A program made the translations under genes and the position numbers. Source: Carnobacterium inhibens subsp. inhibens DSM 13024 (lineage in GTDB: Bacteria; Bacillota; Bacilli; Lactobacillales; Carnobacteriaceae). Taken from it: a stretch of DNA of 64,000 nt. The stretch spans positions 992,001 to 1,056,000 of the forward strand of contig NZ_JQIV01000006.1 in assembly GCF_000746825.1 (NCBI RefSeq). The letters run 5' to 3'. Shown in pieces: positions 1 through 10,837 of the stretch (position 1 is the first letter of the stretch; every line of letters starts with the position of its first letter). The notes below the pieces were generated by a model. That model was not told where the DNA came from. It was given only the letters and a program-made list of their open reading frames with translations, and did not search any database.

Positions 1-15
1 TTTTTTGAGAAGCTT

Positions 16-240
16 TCTACTCTATACCCCTTCTATCCGACATTCTTAACACATTTGGTCGCTCAATTCTTCTCTATACACGCTCTACTTCAGATTCTTA
101 AGTACTTTTAAGGAATCTTTCTCCTCTATAACCCTTCTATCTGACATTTTCAATACATTTGGTCGCTCATTTCTTCTCTATACACGCTCTACTTCAGATT
201 CTTAACCATTTTCCAGAACAAAATCTCCTCTAAAAATCAT
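16..240. repeat. 52-bp tandem repeat array A
   Basis: Five units begin at 16, 68, 120, 172 and 224, an exact 52-bp period. Each begins with a variant of TCTACTCTATA, and the first four then carry a CTA-GA-ATTCTTA block. Units 1 and 3 are nearly identical to each other, as are 2 and 4, so there is a 104-bp higher-order repeat. The fifth unit decays after its first ten bases. No gene is visible in bases 1-497. The same unit family recurs at 54549-54808. The units are contiguous with no spacers, so this is not a CRISPR. Confidence 0.85.
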
Positions 241-497
241 TATGCGAAAAACCCATCAATTTCTGGAACTTTTGTCGAATTGTTAGCTCATTTAAAAACA
301 TCTTTTTTTAACTCCGTTACCTTTCTATTGCTTTATGCTTTATGGTATGATTAAAGATACCTACTATCCCTTTTAAGAACGTTATAAAGGTTTGAAGAAA
401 TTAAACTTAATAAATTCATTTTATAATTAGCTTCTTTGATTTATTGACAGAATTAGGTAGACAGATTTAAAAAACGAGTTGTAGAAAGGTGATAAAT

Positions 498-809
498 TTG
501 ACTTTTAAAGAGTTCGAAGAATATCTAGATGCTAATTTAGGAAGCAAAAGAATCTTTTTTGAAAAAGCTATGGATGACCAAATACGAAGAAACGCCAGAA
601 GACAACCTGCAAAAAGGTGGAATGAAGCAAAATTAGAACGTGCTGTCGACCGTATGTGGACAGATATGGCTAGAAGTATTTATGACAAATTCAAAATCAC
701 GATCAAAGCTAAATCTTCTGACCCTTATCAAGAATGGGTCGAATTTTTTGAAAAGAATGATGCCATTGAAAACTTAGATGAAATGATGACAGATTTAGAA
801 TTCGAATAA
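498..809 (+). CDS. Hypothetical protein, 103 aa
   Basis: This is an unrecognised soluble, charged protein rich in Lys, Arg, Glu and Asp, with no membrane segment or signal peptide. The preferred start is TTG at 498, because the AAAGGTGAT ribosome site at 485-493 would overlap the alternative GTG at 489. A mostly helical fold is likely from the composition. It is a single-gene unit convergent with groEL and shares a bidirectional hairpin terminator with it. No function can be assigned. Confidence 0.7.
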   Translation: MTFKEFEEYLDANLGSKRIFFEKAMDDQIRRNARRQPAKRWNEAKLERAVDRMWTDMARSIYDKFKITIKAKSSDPYQEWVEFFEKNDAIENLDEMMTDLEFE

Positions 810-847
810 AAGTACAGCCCTCTTACACTGCTGTTTTTTTATTCTAT

Positions 848-893
848 AAAAAAAGACGTACACTAAAGGATTCCTTTAATGTACGTCTTTTTT
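848..893. terminator. Bidirectional terminator between the 103-aa gene and groEL
   Basis: A long hairpin of about 20 bp (AGACGTACA pairing with TGTACGTCT, extended inward through TAAAGGA/TCCTTTA) is flanked by A and T runs on both sides. It can terminate both converging transcripts. Confidence 0.9.
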
Positions 894-912
894 ACTTGTC
901 AGGTTTAATGAT

Positions 913-2550
<1,638 letters not shown>

Positions 2551-2591
2551 TCATTAATTTAGTTTGTTCAGTAGTTTTGCTTTAGTTTTAT

Positions 2592-2876
2592 TTAATCGAT
2601 GACTGCAACGATATCGTGCTCTTTTACCACTAAATATTCTTTACCGTCATATTTCACTTCTGTTCCAGTATATTTTTCAAATAACACAGTATCGCCAACG
2701 TTAACTGACAATGCTACTCTTGAGCCGTTTTCTAAAATACGACCTTCCCCAACAGCAATAACAGAACCTGTTTGAGGTTTTTCTTGAGCTGAACCTGGTA
2801 AAACAATCCCGCTGATTGTTTTTTCCTCTTCCTTAGCAACTTCAATAATGACACGATCTCCTAATGGTTTTAACAC
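2592..2876 (-). CDS. groES: Co-chaperonin GroES (Hsp10)
   Basis: This is the 94-aa lid of the GroEL chamber. It begins [10 protein letters not shown] and ends near VAVID, as is typical of the family, and contains the mobile-loop region ([11 protein letters not shown], about residues 18-28) that docks on GroEL. It is the first gene of a groES-groEL operon with a GGAGGGA ribosome site just upstream. A CIRCE operator 34 bp before the start indicates HrcA heat-shock repression. Confidence 0.99.
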   Translation of the reverse strand: MLKPLGDRVIIEVAKEEEKTISGIVLPGSAQEKPQTGSVIAVGEGRILENGSRVALSVNVGDTVLFEKYTGTEVKYDGKEYLVVKEHDIVAVID

Positions 2877-2909
2877 GTAAATCCCTCCATCTAAATTATT
2901 TCTTCGATT

Positions 2910-2936
2910 TTAGCACTCAAACAGACCAAGTGCTAA
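2910..2936 (-). promoter_or_regulatory. CIRCE operator of groESL
   Basis: TTAGCACTC is followed by nine bases and then AAGTGCTAA, which is the CIRCE consensus TTAGCACTC-N9-GAGTGCTAA with one mismatch. HrcA binds this element and represses heat-shock operons in Firmicutes. It lies between the predicted promoter and the groES ribosome site. Confidence 0.95.
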
Positions 2937-2947
2937 ACCACTTCTTA

Positions 2948-2975
2948 ATAATAACAAATATAGAAAAGAATGCAA
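2948..2975 (-). promoter_or_regulatory. Predicted sigma-A promoter of groESL
   Basis: Reading the minus strand, TTGCAT and TATTAT are separated by 16 bp directly upstream of CIRCE. This placement suits repression by HrcA. It is a prediction from consensus only. Confidence 0.55.
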
Positions 2976-3221
2976 GAATTTTTATCTCAATTCTTTCTCC
3001 TTTTTAAATGAGCTCTTTTCCATTAAAATATAAACTAGCTCATATTATCTGTTGTATTCATTTGCCAACATTTTATGGTATACTGAAAAACGAAGTATTT
3101 TTAGTATTATATAGAATAAAGTTTCCTCTTCTTACTTTTAGAGGCTTTTATTCGTTGTATTAAACCAATTTACCAAACTGTGGAAACGACAGTTCATCTC
3201 GAAAAAAAGAAGGTCTTAGTC

Positions 3222-3875
3222 ATGTTGAAGAAACTTACTCGTCACACATCTGTTTTAATGATCGTATTTTACTTAATTGCTCAATTCTTACCGGCAGTGA
3301 TTCTTGCGCTAGCTCCAAAAAGTTTACAAACAGAAGCAGCTATTTATGGAACAATTTTCAGCTTTTTTATTGGAGCAATTGCTATGCTGCTGCTTAATCG
3401 AAAGTCAACCATTCGAAATTCGTTGACTTTAGCTCCCTCTGTGCCTAGAAAAAAAGTGATCTATTGGGGAATTATTGGAATACCCTTAGTCCTTTTGGTT
3501 CAGTATCTCGCAAATCTTATTGAAATAGTAGTATTGGGACTTCCAATAGCTTCGGAGAATACTCAAAGCATTCTTTTGATCGTCGATAAGTATCCGATTT
3601 ATCTTATCATTGTTTCTATATTAGGACCAATCATGGAAGAATTTGTTTTTAGAAAAGTTATTTTTGGTTTCTTATATGATCTTACAGGGCCTATAGGCGC
3701 TGCAGTAATCAGTGCATTACTCTTTGCTTTTATGCATCTTGATGGACATATTTTACTTTATTCTAGTATGGCTTTTGTTTTCAGTTTTCTCTATAGTAAA
3801 ACTAAAAATATTGCTGCACCAATGATTACTCATATTGCTATGAACACATTAGTTATGTTAGTAAACTTCATATGA
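3222..3875 (+). CDS. CPBP-family intramembrane protease (YdiL-like)
   Basis: This is a multi-pass membrane protein of the CPBP/CAAX-protease (Abi) family. The glutamate motif EEFVFR is at residues 139-144, FAFMHLDGH at 168-176 and a third conserved His near 205, which is the expected metal-binding set. The start is ATG 3222 because GAAGG lies 8 nt upstream; a longer in-frame GTG at 3180 has no ribosome site. Its position next to groES and upstream of a YdiK-like gene and rex matches the B. subtilis ydiL-ydiK order. Substrates are unknown. Confidence 0.85.
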   Translation: MLKKLTRHTSVLMIVFYLIAQFLPAVILALAPKSLQTEAAIYGTIFSFFIGAIAMLLLNRKSTIRNSLTLAPSVPRKKVIYWGIIGIPLVLLVQYLANLIEIVVLGLPIASENTQSILLIVDKYPIYLIIVSILGPIMEEFVFRKVIFGFLYDLTGPIGAAVISALLFAFMHLDGHILLYSSMAFVFSFLYSKTKNIAAPMITHIAMNTLVMLVNFI

Positions 3876-3908
3876 GGGATTACTATATGTTAGAAAGGAA
3901 TTTTTCAT

Positions 3909-4115
3909 TTGATAAATAAACGTAATTTTATAATGCAAATCATTTTTACTTACTTGATGTCTGGAATATTCATCTGGTTTGCTATTGATTCAGTAGGCAA
4001 TTCTGGCTGGACATTTTTCTCTATCCTTTATGTATTGTTTTCTACTAGTTATTTTGTTAGAGCTACAAAAATACTCGAAATTTATTTCAAAATCAAAAAA
4101 GGAAACAAACCATAA
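3909..4115 (+). CDS. Small membrane protein, YdiK-like (DUF4305 type)
   Basis: This 68-aa protein has two hydrophobic segments (about residues 8-28 and 33-52) and a basic tail. The start is TTG 3909 with AAAGGAA 9 nt upstream. The central SGWTFF motif and the location between a CPBP protease and rex resemble B. subtilis YdiK (DUF4305), a protein of unknown function. Assignment rests on motif memory and synteny. It probably shares a transcript with the preceding gene, 33 bp away. Confidence 0.7.
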   Translation: MINKRNFIMQIIFTYLMSGIFIWFAIDSVGNSGWTFFSILYVLFSTSYFVRATKILEIYFKIKKGNKP

Positions 4116-4139
4116 AAAACGGTTTGTTTCCTTTTTTTT
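4095..4139. terminator. Bidirectional terminator between ydiK-like gene and rex
   Basis: GGAAACAAACC pairs with GGTTTGTTTCC around a 9-nt loop, with A and T runs on either side. It serves both converging genes. Confidence 0.93.
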
Positions 4140-4779
4140 AATCTTTTGTAGGTTTGTAATGATCTAAGAAATAAATCAATGTTTGCAATTCATTTGTTAA
4201 ATCAACGTTTTGGACTCTTACATCATCCGGTACAGAAATTCTGTATGGGGTGAAATTTAAAATACCTTTTACATTTGCTTCTACTAATCGATCAGCCGTT
4301 GCTTGTGCTACAGATGATGGAATGGTAATAATAACAATTTCAATTTGTTGCACTTTAAGTTGTTCAACCATGTCGTCCATGTGATAAATAGGAACACCAC
4401 TTAAAATAGTGCCAACGATTTCTTGATCGATATCAAAAGCTGCACTGATTCGCATGTTGTTGCTTTGATGGAAGTTATAATTCAATAAAGCATGTCCTAA
4501 ATTCCCTACTCCAATTAAAGCTACATTTGTCAATCTATCTTGTTTAAGTGTCTTACTGAAGAAGTTCATTAGATCCTCAACATCATATCCGTATCCTCTT
4601 TTGCCTAAGGCTCCAAAATAAGAAAAGTCTCTTCGAATTGTAGCACTATCAACTTTAATAGCCTCACTCAATTCAGTTGAAGAAACACGTACTTTTCCGG
4701 AATCATGTAAGAATCGCAAATAGCGATAATAAATCGGCAATCGCCTAGCCGTTGCATTGGGTATTTTCTTTTCTACCAT
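4138..4779 (-). CDS. rex: Redox-sensing transcriptional repressor Rex
   Basis: Rex senses the NADH/NAD+ ratio and represses fermentation and respiration genes when NADH is low. Residues 1-80 form the winged-helix DNA-binding domain ([10 protein letters not shown] near 48-57), followed by a Rossmann domain with the dinucleotide motif GVGNLG at 90-95. The length is 213 aa from the second ATG, which is preferred because GGAGG lies just before it and overlaps the first ATG five codons upstream. Rex-like half-sites occur upstream, so autoregulation is possible. Confidence 0.97.
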   Translation of the reverse strand: MVEKKIPNATARRLPIYYRYLRFLHDSGKVRVSSTELSEAIKVDSATIRRDFSYFGALGKRGYGYDVEDLMNFFSKTLKQDRLTNVALIGVGNLGHALLNYNFHQSNNMRISAAFDIDQEIVGTILSGVPIYHMDDMVEQLKVQQIEIVIITIPSSVAQATADRLVEANVKGILNFTPYRISVPDDVRVQNVDLTNELQTLIYFLDHYKPTKD

Positions 4780-5089
4780 TCTTTTATCCTCCATCAGTCT
4801 TTAGTCTAATTTCTCCAATTTTTTTGCTAGTTCAATTCACAAGCAAATCATTATATATTTTACTTCACAATCTTTTTTTAGTGAACGTTCTTATTATATC
4901 ATTTTTTTTGTATATTACTAGTATTAATTTTTGTCATTCATTCCAATCTCTATTTAACATTAGTGTCAAAATTCACAATAATGCTTGTGAAGCCACTTCT
5001 AAAAAGTTAGCTTTTTTGGGTTTGTAATTTCACTCAGCCCAAATCTATGATAAACTACTAATGAGAATGATGAAATGAGGACCAAGACT

Positions 5090-7036
5090 ATGATTCTATT
5101 ACAAGCACAACACGTTGCCCGCTATTTTGGAGCAGATGTGTTGTTTGAAAATATTTATTTAGAAGTACAAGAACATTCGCGGATTGCCTTAGTTGGAAGA
5201 AATGGTACAGGTAAATCTACTCTTTTAAAAATGATCGCGGATATTGAACAACCGGATGCTGGAAAAATCGTCAAAGGAAAGCAAGTCAGTATTGGCTACT
5301 TAGCACAAAATACCGGTCTAGCTTCTGAAAGAACGATTTGGGATGAAATGTTGACCGTTTTTGAATTGGTCATTCAACTAGAAAAAGATATGCGTTCGAT
5401 CGAACAGCAACTTGGTGACCCTGATTTGTTATCTGATGAAGAACTTTATACAGCAACTTTAAATCGCTATGACCACATCCAACATCGTTTTCGTGAGGAA
5501 AATGGGTTTGGTTATCAATCTGAGATTCGTTCTGTGCTGCATGGTTTTCGTTTTTACGAAGAAGATTATACTAAACAGATCAGTCAGCTTTCTGGTGGAC
5601 AAAAAACACGCTTAGCATTAGCAAAATTATTATTAGAAAAAAAAGACTTATTGATTCTTGATGAGCCTACAAACCATTTAGATATTGAAACTCTCAGCTG
5701 GCTGGAAACCTATTTGCAATCGTATACTGGTGCCTTACTGATTGTTTCTCATGACCGCTACTTTTTAGATAAAGTAGTGAATGAAGTTTATGAGATCAGT
5801 CGTCAAAAGATTACTCATTATAAAGGTAATTATTCAAAATATTTAGATTTAAAAGCCGCTCGTCTTGAACAAGAATGGAAAGAATTTGAGAAACAACAAG
5901 GCGAAATTGCTAAGTTAGAAGATTTCGTCAATCGTAATTTAGTCCGTGCGTCAACTACTAAACGTGCTCAAAGCAGGCGCAAACAATTAGAAAAAATGGA
6001 CCGTATCGATAAACCTCAAGGCGATGAAAAGTCTGCTCGTTTTTCATTTAAAACTGAAAAAGAAAGTGGCAATGTTGTTTTAACTTTATCCAATGGTGCG
6101 ATTGGGTACGATGGAACCATTCTATCTCGCCCTGTTGAATTAGATGTTCGAAAATACGACTCGATTGCTTTAGTCGGACCAAACGGAATCGGAAAATCAA
6201 CATTGCTAAAATCACTTATCGATCAACTTCCTTTGATCCAGGGCGAAAAGCATTTGGGTACAAATGTTTCATTGGGCTACTATGATCAAGAACAATCCGA
6301 CTTAAATTCAACTAAATCTGTTTTGGCAGAACTTTGGGATGAGCACCCTACAACGCCTGAAAAAGATATTCGTTCAATACTTGGCAGTTTCTTATTCTCT
6401 GGAGAAGACGTAGAGAAATCAGTATCTTCCTTGAGTGGTGGAGAAAAAGCACGTTTGGCTTTAGCTAAATTAGCTATGAACAAAAATAATTTCTTAATGT
6501 TAGATGAACCGACAAACCATTTAGACATTGACAGTAAAGAAGTTTTAGAAAATGCACTAATTGATTTTGATGGAACTCTTTTATTTGTTTCACATGACCG
6601 TTACTTTATTAACCGCATTGCAACGACGATCATTGAGCTCTCTGAAGAAGGAAGCACACTTTATTTAGGTGATTATGATTATTACCTTGAAAAGAAAGCT
6701 GAACAAGAAGAGTTGCGTTTGCTTGCTGAGACGGAATCAGCTGAAAAAACAAAAGATGAATCTGTTCCAACAGTCAAAGCATCTCGTGAAATCAATAAAG
6801 AAGAACAAAAGTTGTTGCGTCAATTAACACGTCGTATCGAGGTCATTGAAAAAGAAATGGAAGAAGTTGAAACAATCATTACTCAGTGCGAAACTCAATT
6901 GATCGACCCAGAAGTATTCGGAGATCATGTACATGTGCAAGAACTAAATGAAGAAATTACTGGTGCTCAAGAACGATTGGATAACTTAGTCAGTGAATGG
7001 GAAGAAAAAAGTTTACAGTTAGAAGAAATGCAATAA
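5090..7036 (+). CDS. ydiF: ABC-F family ATPase, YdiF-like
   Basis: This soluble twin ABC protein lacks membrane segments and probably acts on ribosomes. It has a Walker A GRNGTGKST at residues 36-44, LSGGQ and DEPTNHLD, then a charged linker and a second cassette with GPNGIGKST, LSGGE and DEPTNHLD. A C-terminal coiled coil covers about residues 570-648, as in the Uup/YdiF group. The start at ATG 5090 follows TGAGG by 9 nt; the upstream ATG 5075 overlaps that site. It is divergent from rex, the same relation as in B. subtilis. Confidence 0.92.
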   Translation: MILLQAQHVARYFGADVLFENIYLEVQEHSRIALVGRNGTGKSTLLKMIADIEQPDAGKIVKGKQVSIGYLAQNTGLASERTIWDEMLTVFELVIQLEKDMRSIEQQLGDPDLLSDEELYTATLNRYDHIQHRFREENGFGYQSEIRSVLHGFRFYEEDYTKQISQLSGGQKTRLALAKLLLEKKDLLILDEPTNHLDIETLSWLETYLQSYTGALLIVSHDRYFLDKVVNEVYEISRQKITHYKGNYSKYLDLKAARLEQEWKEFEKQQGEIAKLEDFVNRNLVRASTTKRAQSRRKQLEKMDRIDKPQGDEKSARFSFKTEKESGNVVLTLSNGAIGYDGTILSRPVELDVRKYDSIALVGPNGIGKSTLLKSLIDQLPLIQGEKHLGTNVSLGYYDQEQSDLNSTKSVLAELWDEHPTTPEKDIRSILGSFLFSGEDVEKSVSSLSGGEKARLALAKLAMNKNNFLMLDEPTNHLDIDSKEVLENALIDFDGTLLFVSHDRYFINRIATTIIELSEEGSTLYLGDYDYYLEKKAEQEELRLLAETESAEKTKDESVPTVKASREINKEEQKLLRQLTRRIEVIEKEMEEVETIITQCETQLIDPEVFGDHVHVQELNEEITGAQERLDNLVSEWEEKSLQLEEMQ

Positions 7037-7105
7037 GCCAAATAAAAATAAGCTAAACGTTTAAATAAAAAATTAATTCTACCAAATTATGCGGGAGGCA
7101 GTTTA

Positions 7106-7648
7106 GTGTCTTATCATCCAAAGTGGAGTAAAGCTAAGAAGCATTTAATGAGTTTTGTGTGTGATTCTTTGCATAATAGAATAGATTTTCAAGTTATTAA
7201 TTATCGAAAAGCACATGACCAGTTAGGCAGAGCTGTCCTAACTGTTGATAAAGTAGAAATGTTAACTATGTGCACCTTAACTGCTGAAAGAGAAGCCTAT
7301 TATAAAGAAATGGCTATTCGCACTCAATTGAATGATTTTAATGTTGTTGATGTTTTTAAGAACCAAACCTACCAGACAGACGCATACGAACAACAAAAAA
7401 AGGAAGGCATCTATGCACAATTTGATTTCTTTTCTGTTCTAGAAGATTATTTCAATTCGCCAATTGAACGTTCTCTAAAGTCGAAGGATATATTAACAAA
7501 AATATTATGTATGTTAGATCGCAGAGTAGGTAAAAGAACTTTACGCAACATGCAAGAATCTATTTTAGAAGAACATCCATTGGTTTACGATTTTTATAAA
7601 CTACGTTGTGCTGCAGAACATATAACGATACACAATGCAGATCAATAG
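7106..7648 (+). CDS. Conserved hypothetical protein (possible SF0329 family)
   Basis: This 180-aa soluble protein starts at GTG 7106, with GGGAGG 7 nt upstream. The N-terminal WSK...CDSLHNRIDF and the RKAHDQLGR segment resemble a family of uncharacterised proteins often labelled SF0329 in Firmicutes. No catalytic motif, signal peptide or membrane helix is evident. It follows ydiF by about 70 bp and may be cotranscribed. The family name is a memory-based guess. Confidence 0.6.
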   Translation: MSYHPKWSKAKKHLMSFVCDSLHNRIDFQVINYRKAHDQLGRAVLTVDKVEMLTMCTLTAEREAYYKEMAIRTQLNDFNVVDVFKNQTYQTDAYEQQKKEGIYAQFDFFSVLEDYFNSPIERSLKSKDILTKILCMLDRRVGKRTLRNMQESILEEHPLVYDFYKLRCAAEHITIHNADQ

Positions 7649-7716
7649 ACATAAATTTTCCCAAGTACTAGGACCTCATTTTTTGCATACTGTCACCATT
7701 GTTTTTTACAGAATCT

Positions 7717-7757
7717 AAAAAACTCATTCTCCGAAAAAATTGAGAATGAGTTTTTTT
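7717..7757. terminator. Bidirectional terminator before tsaD
   Basis: ACTCATTCTC pairs with GAGAATGAGT around a 10-nt loop, flanked by A and T runs. It separates the plus-strand 180-aa gene from the minus-strand tsaD operon. Confidence 0.92.
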
Positions 7758-7789
7758 CTATGCAGTTTTGTATGGTCTAATTATTTCTT

Positions 7790-8809
7790 TTAATTGAATG
7801 TCAATCCTGGTTTAGCATTTAATGCGTAATCCGTGAACTGATCTTGTTGATAGTGGACATATGCTGCCGCTCCGATCATAGCTGCATTATCCCCACACAA
7901 TGATAGCGGTGGAATAGCTAATTCTACATTTGGCAATTCTTCAGCCATCGACTTAGTAAGAGCATCACGTAAGCCTTTATTCGCAGCTACTCCTCCTGCT
8001 AAAAGCAATTGTTTTACATCGTATTCCTTAGCAGCTCTAAGTGTTTTTGAAACCAAAACTTCAATCACGCTTGCTTGAAAACTAGCTGCTAAGTTAATGT
8101 TGTTTAGTGGTTCGCCTTTTTGGTTCGCATTATGAACTGTATTGATAAAAGAGCTTTTTAAGCCGCTAAAACTAAAATCATAGTTATCTTCTTTTAACAT
8201 AGCTCTTGGAAAATGATACGTGTCTTCTCCCAAATGTGCCATTTCATCAATTTTCTTTCCGCCGGGATAAGGCAGTCCCAGTACTCGACCAATTTTATCG
8301 TAGGCTTCTCCTGCTGCATCGTCTCTGGTTTCACCAATAATCGTGTAGTCTCCATCTTCTTTCATATAAACCAACTCAGTGTGTCCTCCACTAACTACAA
8401 GAGCTAAAAGTGGGAAAATAAGTGGTTTTATTAAGCGATTTGCATAGATGTGTCCTGCCATATGATTTACTGCAATCAATGGCAAATGATGCGCATAGGC
8501 AACAGCTTTAGCTGCGTTTACTCCGATTAAGAGAGCTCCTACTAAACCAGGTCCTTGCGTAACAGCAACTGCTGAAAGGTCTTCATAACCCACCACTGCT
8601 TCTGTTAAAGCTTCTTCGATACATTGTGTGATTTGTTCTACGTGATGACGACTAGCAATTTCAGGCACGACTCCGCCAAAACGCATATGGCTTTTTATTT
8701 GTGAAGCAACAATATTGGAATGAACGATTGTCCCGTCTTCAACCACTGCTACACTTGTTTCATCACAACTTGATTCAATCGCTAAAATTAAATTTCTTTC
8801 TATAGACAT
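7790..8809 (-). CDS. tsaD: tRNA N6-threonylcarbamoyladenosine transferase TsaD
   Basis: TsaD transfers the threonylcarbamoyl group from TC-AMP to A37 of ANN-decoding tRNAs, in complex with TsaB and TsaE. The 339-aa length is normal. The ASKHA fold begins [12 protein letters not shown], and the metal-binding HMAGH has His116 and His120. The Gly-rich [10 protein letters not shown] is also present. It is the last gene of a tsaB - GNAT - rimI - tsaD cluster on the minus strand. Confidence 0.98.
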   Translation of the reverse strand: MSIERNLILAIESSCDETSVAVVEDGTIVHSNIVASQIKSHMRFGGVVPEIASRHHVEQITQCIEEALTEAVVGYEDLSAVAVTQGPGLVGALLIGVNAAKAVAYAHHLPLIAVNHMAGHIYANRLIKPLIFPLLALVVSGGHTELVYMKEDGDYTIIGETRDDAAGEAYDKIGRVLGLPYPGGKKIDEMAHLGEDTYHFPRAMLKEDNYDFSFSGLKSSFINTVHNANQKGEPLNNINLAASFQASVIEVLVSKTLRAAKEYDVKQLLLAGGVAANKGLRDALTKSMAEELPNVELAIPPLSLCGDNAAMIGAAAYVHYQQDQFTDYALNAKPGLTFN

Positions 8810-8855
8810 ACTTTCACTCTTTCTTTAATAGACTCTTTAACAAGACAATTTTTAA

Positions 8856-9320
8856 CTATTTTATACTTAGTTGCATGATTAAGGCATTTTCTATCGGATC
8901 ATGGTAATAATTTTTACGTGTAGCAATCGTTTCAAAACCGATTTTTTTGTATACAACAATTGCAGACTTATTCTGCTCTCGAACTTCTAAAAACACTGTC
9001 TTGATTTCGTTTTCTTTCAAGTAATCAATAAAAGATCGTAAAAATAGTTGACCAATTCCTTGGTTTTTATAGGCGGATATGATACCGAATGTTGTTATTT
9101 CTGCTTCATCAAAAAGCATAGTGTATCCAATAAAACCAACCTTTTCTCCCTCATACAAGGCTATTGCGTATTCATTATGAGTTCCAGTTAATTCCTGTTT
9201 ATACATTTCAATTGACCATGGACTTCCGTTTACATAGCTGTCTTCAGCTAATTGAAACAATTCATTTTCAGTTACTATTGCACTTTGTTTAAATAAAAAA
9301 ACAATTTTTGGGTTTTCCAT
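8856..9320 (-). CDS. rimI: GNAT N-acetyltransferase, RimI-like
   Basis: This 154-aa protein has a single GNAT domain with the acetyl-CoA motif YKNQGIGQLF (about residues 86-95). Family members acetylate the N-terminal Ala of ribosomal protein S18, and rimI is usually found between tsaB and tsaD, as here. It has its own ribosome site (AGGAATG). A second GNAT gene lies just upstream, so which of the two is the functional RimI is not decided by the sequence. Confidence 0.85.
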   Translation of the reverse strand: MENPKIVFLFKQSAIVTENELFQLAEDSYVNGSPWSIEMYKQELTGTHNEYAIALYEGEKVGFIGYTMLFDEAEITTFGIISAYKNQGIGQLFLRSFIDYLKENEIKTVFLEVREQNKSAIVVYKKIGFETIATRKNYYHDPIENALIMQLSIK

Positions 9321-9331
9321 TGTTTCATTCC

Positions 9332-9901
9332 TTATAAAAACTTACTCATTTCCAGGGCATCTTCTCGATCACCACTGTAGTAGTTCTCTTTTATTTTCCC
9401 ATTTTCAAATCCCAGCGTACGGTATAAGCTTTGAGCTTTTTTATTTGAAACACGTACTTCTAAACTTACTTTCTGTATGCCTTCTTGCAGGGCTATTTTT
9501 TGTAACTCGGTAATCATAAAAGTCGCAATTCCTTGTTTTTGATAATTTGGAATAACAGCAACATTTGTAATGTGTGCTTCCTCTTCTACTAGCCATGCTC
9601 CAATGAAACCAACAGGCTTAGTTGATTGCCGGACAATTAGATAAATAGCCCTATTGTTATTTTTGATTTCATGCTGTAAAGCATATTCGTTCCAAGGTAT
9701 TTTGCCATTATAACAAAGCGACTCAATTTTTAAAATACCTGAAATATCTGATTCTGATCCAATAGACACGGTTAAAAAGGAGCCATCACTCAACTGAACG
9801 AAGTCTTTTTCTAATCGTGCACGCTTAGCCAGCTTCTTATTAAGAGGTATTTGGCTAAACGAGGTAGTTTCGCTAAACCATTGCTTAAATTTTTTCAACA
9901 T
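9332..9901 (-). CDS. GNAT N-acetyltransferase, second RimI-like copy
   Basis: This 189-aa protein carries the motif YQKQGIATFM in a RimI-like GNAT domain occupying roughly residues 40-185, with a 35-40 residue basic extension at the N terminus. It overlaps the end of tsaB by 17 bp. The GGAGG site inside tsaB fixes the ATG start and implies translational coupling. The pair of adjacent RimI-like genes suggests an old duplication or recruitment to another substrate. Confidence 0.85.
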   Translation of the reverse strand: MLKKFKQWFSETTSFSQIPLNKKLAKRARLEKDFVQLSDGSFLTVSIGSESDISGILKIESLCYNGKIPWNEYALQHEIKNNNRAIYLIVRQSTKPVGFIGAWLVEEEAHITNVAVIPNYQKQGIATFMITELQKIALQEGIQKVSLEVRVSNKKAQSLYRTLGFENGKIKENYYSGDREDALEMSKFL

Positions 9902-10607
9902 AAGCTTCCTCCAGTTGATCTGGATGCTCCTTACGCCAATTTTCCTCCGCTTCTGCCAATTTCAAGTAATCAGGCGTAAATGTATGTGCATCTACAGGTT
10001 CTTCATGTAAGCCCAACAGACCTAAAACGCCAGCTTTTGGAAGATGATCTTTTAAAGGCGCTTCGTACACCCGATTCGTTAAATAGTGTTCAAATGTGTC
10101 TTTATATAAGAAACGGTCTTCTCCAATCAATTCAAAAGTGCCTTCTTTTTTACTTAAGTATTCAGCCCACTTTTCTGCTGAAATATGGGTATCTGCTTCT
10201 ACTTGGATTAATTCCCCATTTTGCCATTGATACAAACCGGTATAAATATTTTTACGTCGAGCATCGAATAAAGGCACAAGATAGTGTGGAGACATTTCAC
10301 AGTTTCCAGCCAACATCTTCAGACTAGAGATCCCTACCAACTCAATTTTTAGCGTCCATGCTAATGTTTTGGCAATCGTTACACCAATACGTAAACCAGT
10401 ATAAGAACCAGGTCCTTTAGCCACTACGATTCTATCTAACTCACTAGGGTTCCAGTGTACATCATTCATTAGCTCATCAATAGCCGGCATTAATCGTTCG
10501 CTATGGTTTCGTTTAATATTTGTAGTCAATTCTCCTATAATTTTACTATCTTCTATTACTGCAATACTCATTGCTTGATTAGAAGTATCTATTGCCAATA
10601 CTTTCAT
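9885..10607 (-). CDS. tsaB: t6A biosynthesis protein TsaB
   Basis: TsaB is the noncatalytic partner of TsaD in tRNA t6A formation. The 240-aa protein has the ASKHA N terminus (MKVLAIDTSN) and the diagnostic GPGSYTGLRIG block near residues 66-76. It is the promoter-proximal gene of the operon, with AAAAGGAG upstream of its ATG. TsaE and TsaC are not in this window. Confidence 0.97.
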   Translation of the reverse strand: MKVLAIDTSNQAMSIAVIEDSKIIGELTTNIKRNHSERLMPAIDELMNDVHWNPSELDRIVVAKGPGSYTGLRIGVTIAKTLAWTLKIELVGISSLKMLAGNCEMSPHYLVPLFDARRKNIYTGLYQWQNGELIQVEADTHISAEKWAEYLSKKEGTFELIGEDRFLYKDTFEHYLTNRVYEAPLKDHLPKAGVLGLLGLHEEPVDAHTFTPDYLKLAEAEENWRKEHPDQLEEAYVEKI

Positions 10608-10837
10608 GAAACGGCTCCTTTTTGTCCAACTTAATTCTAGCTTTATTTTAGCACATATCTCTTAAAAACTTAAATTCCTTCTTTAAGAAAGCGTATTAGT
10701 TGATTTTTATTTTTCTAAAAGTTATGCTTCATTTGTAAGATAATTCTTATCTCCAACTGTTGTTGCTGAACGGCAACACATTTGCTGGATAAAAATTATC
10801 GCCGTAAAAAAATCTAGTTTCATAGGAGGAATTGAAC

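Noticed and set aside
16-240. Possible CRISPR array
   Set aside because: The units are contiguous, variable throughout and have no constant repeats with unique spacers; no cas genes are in the window.
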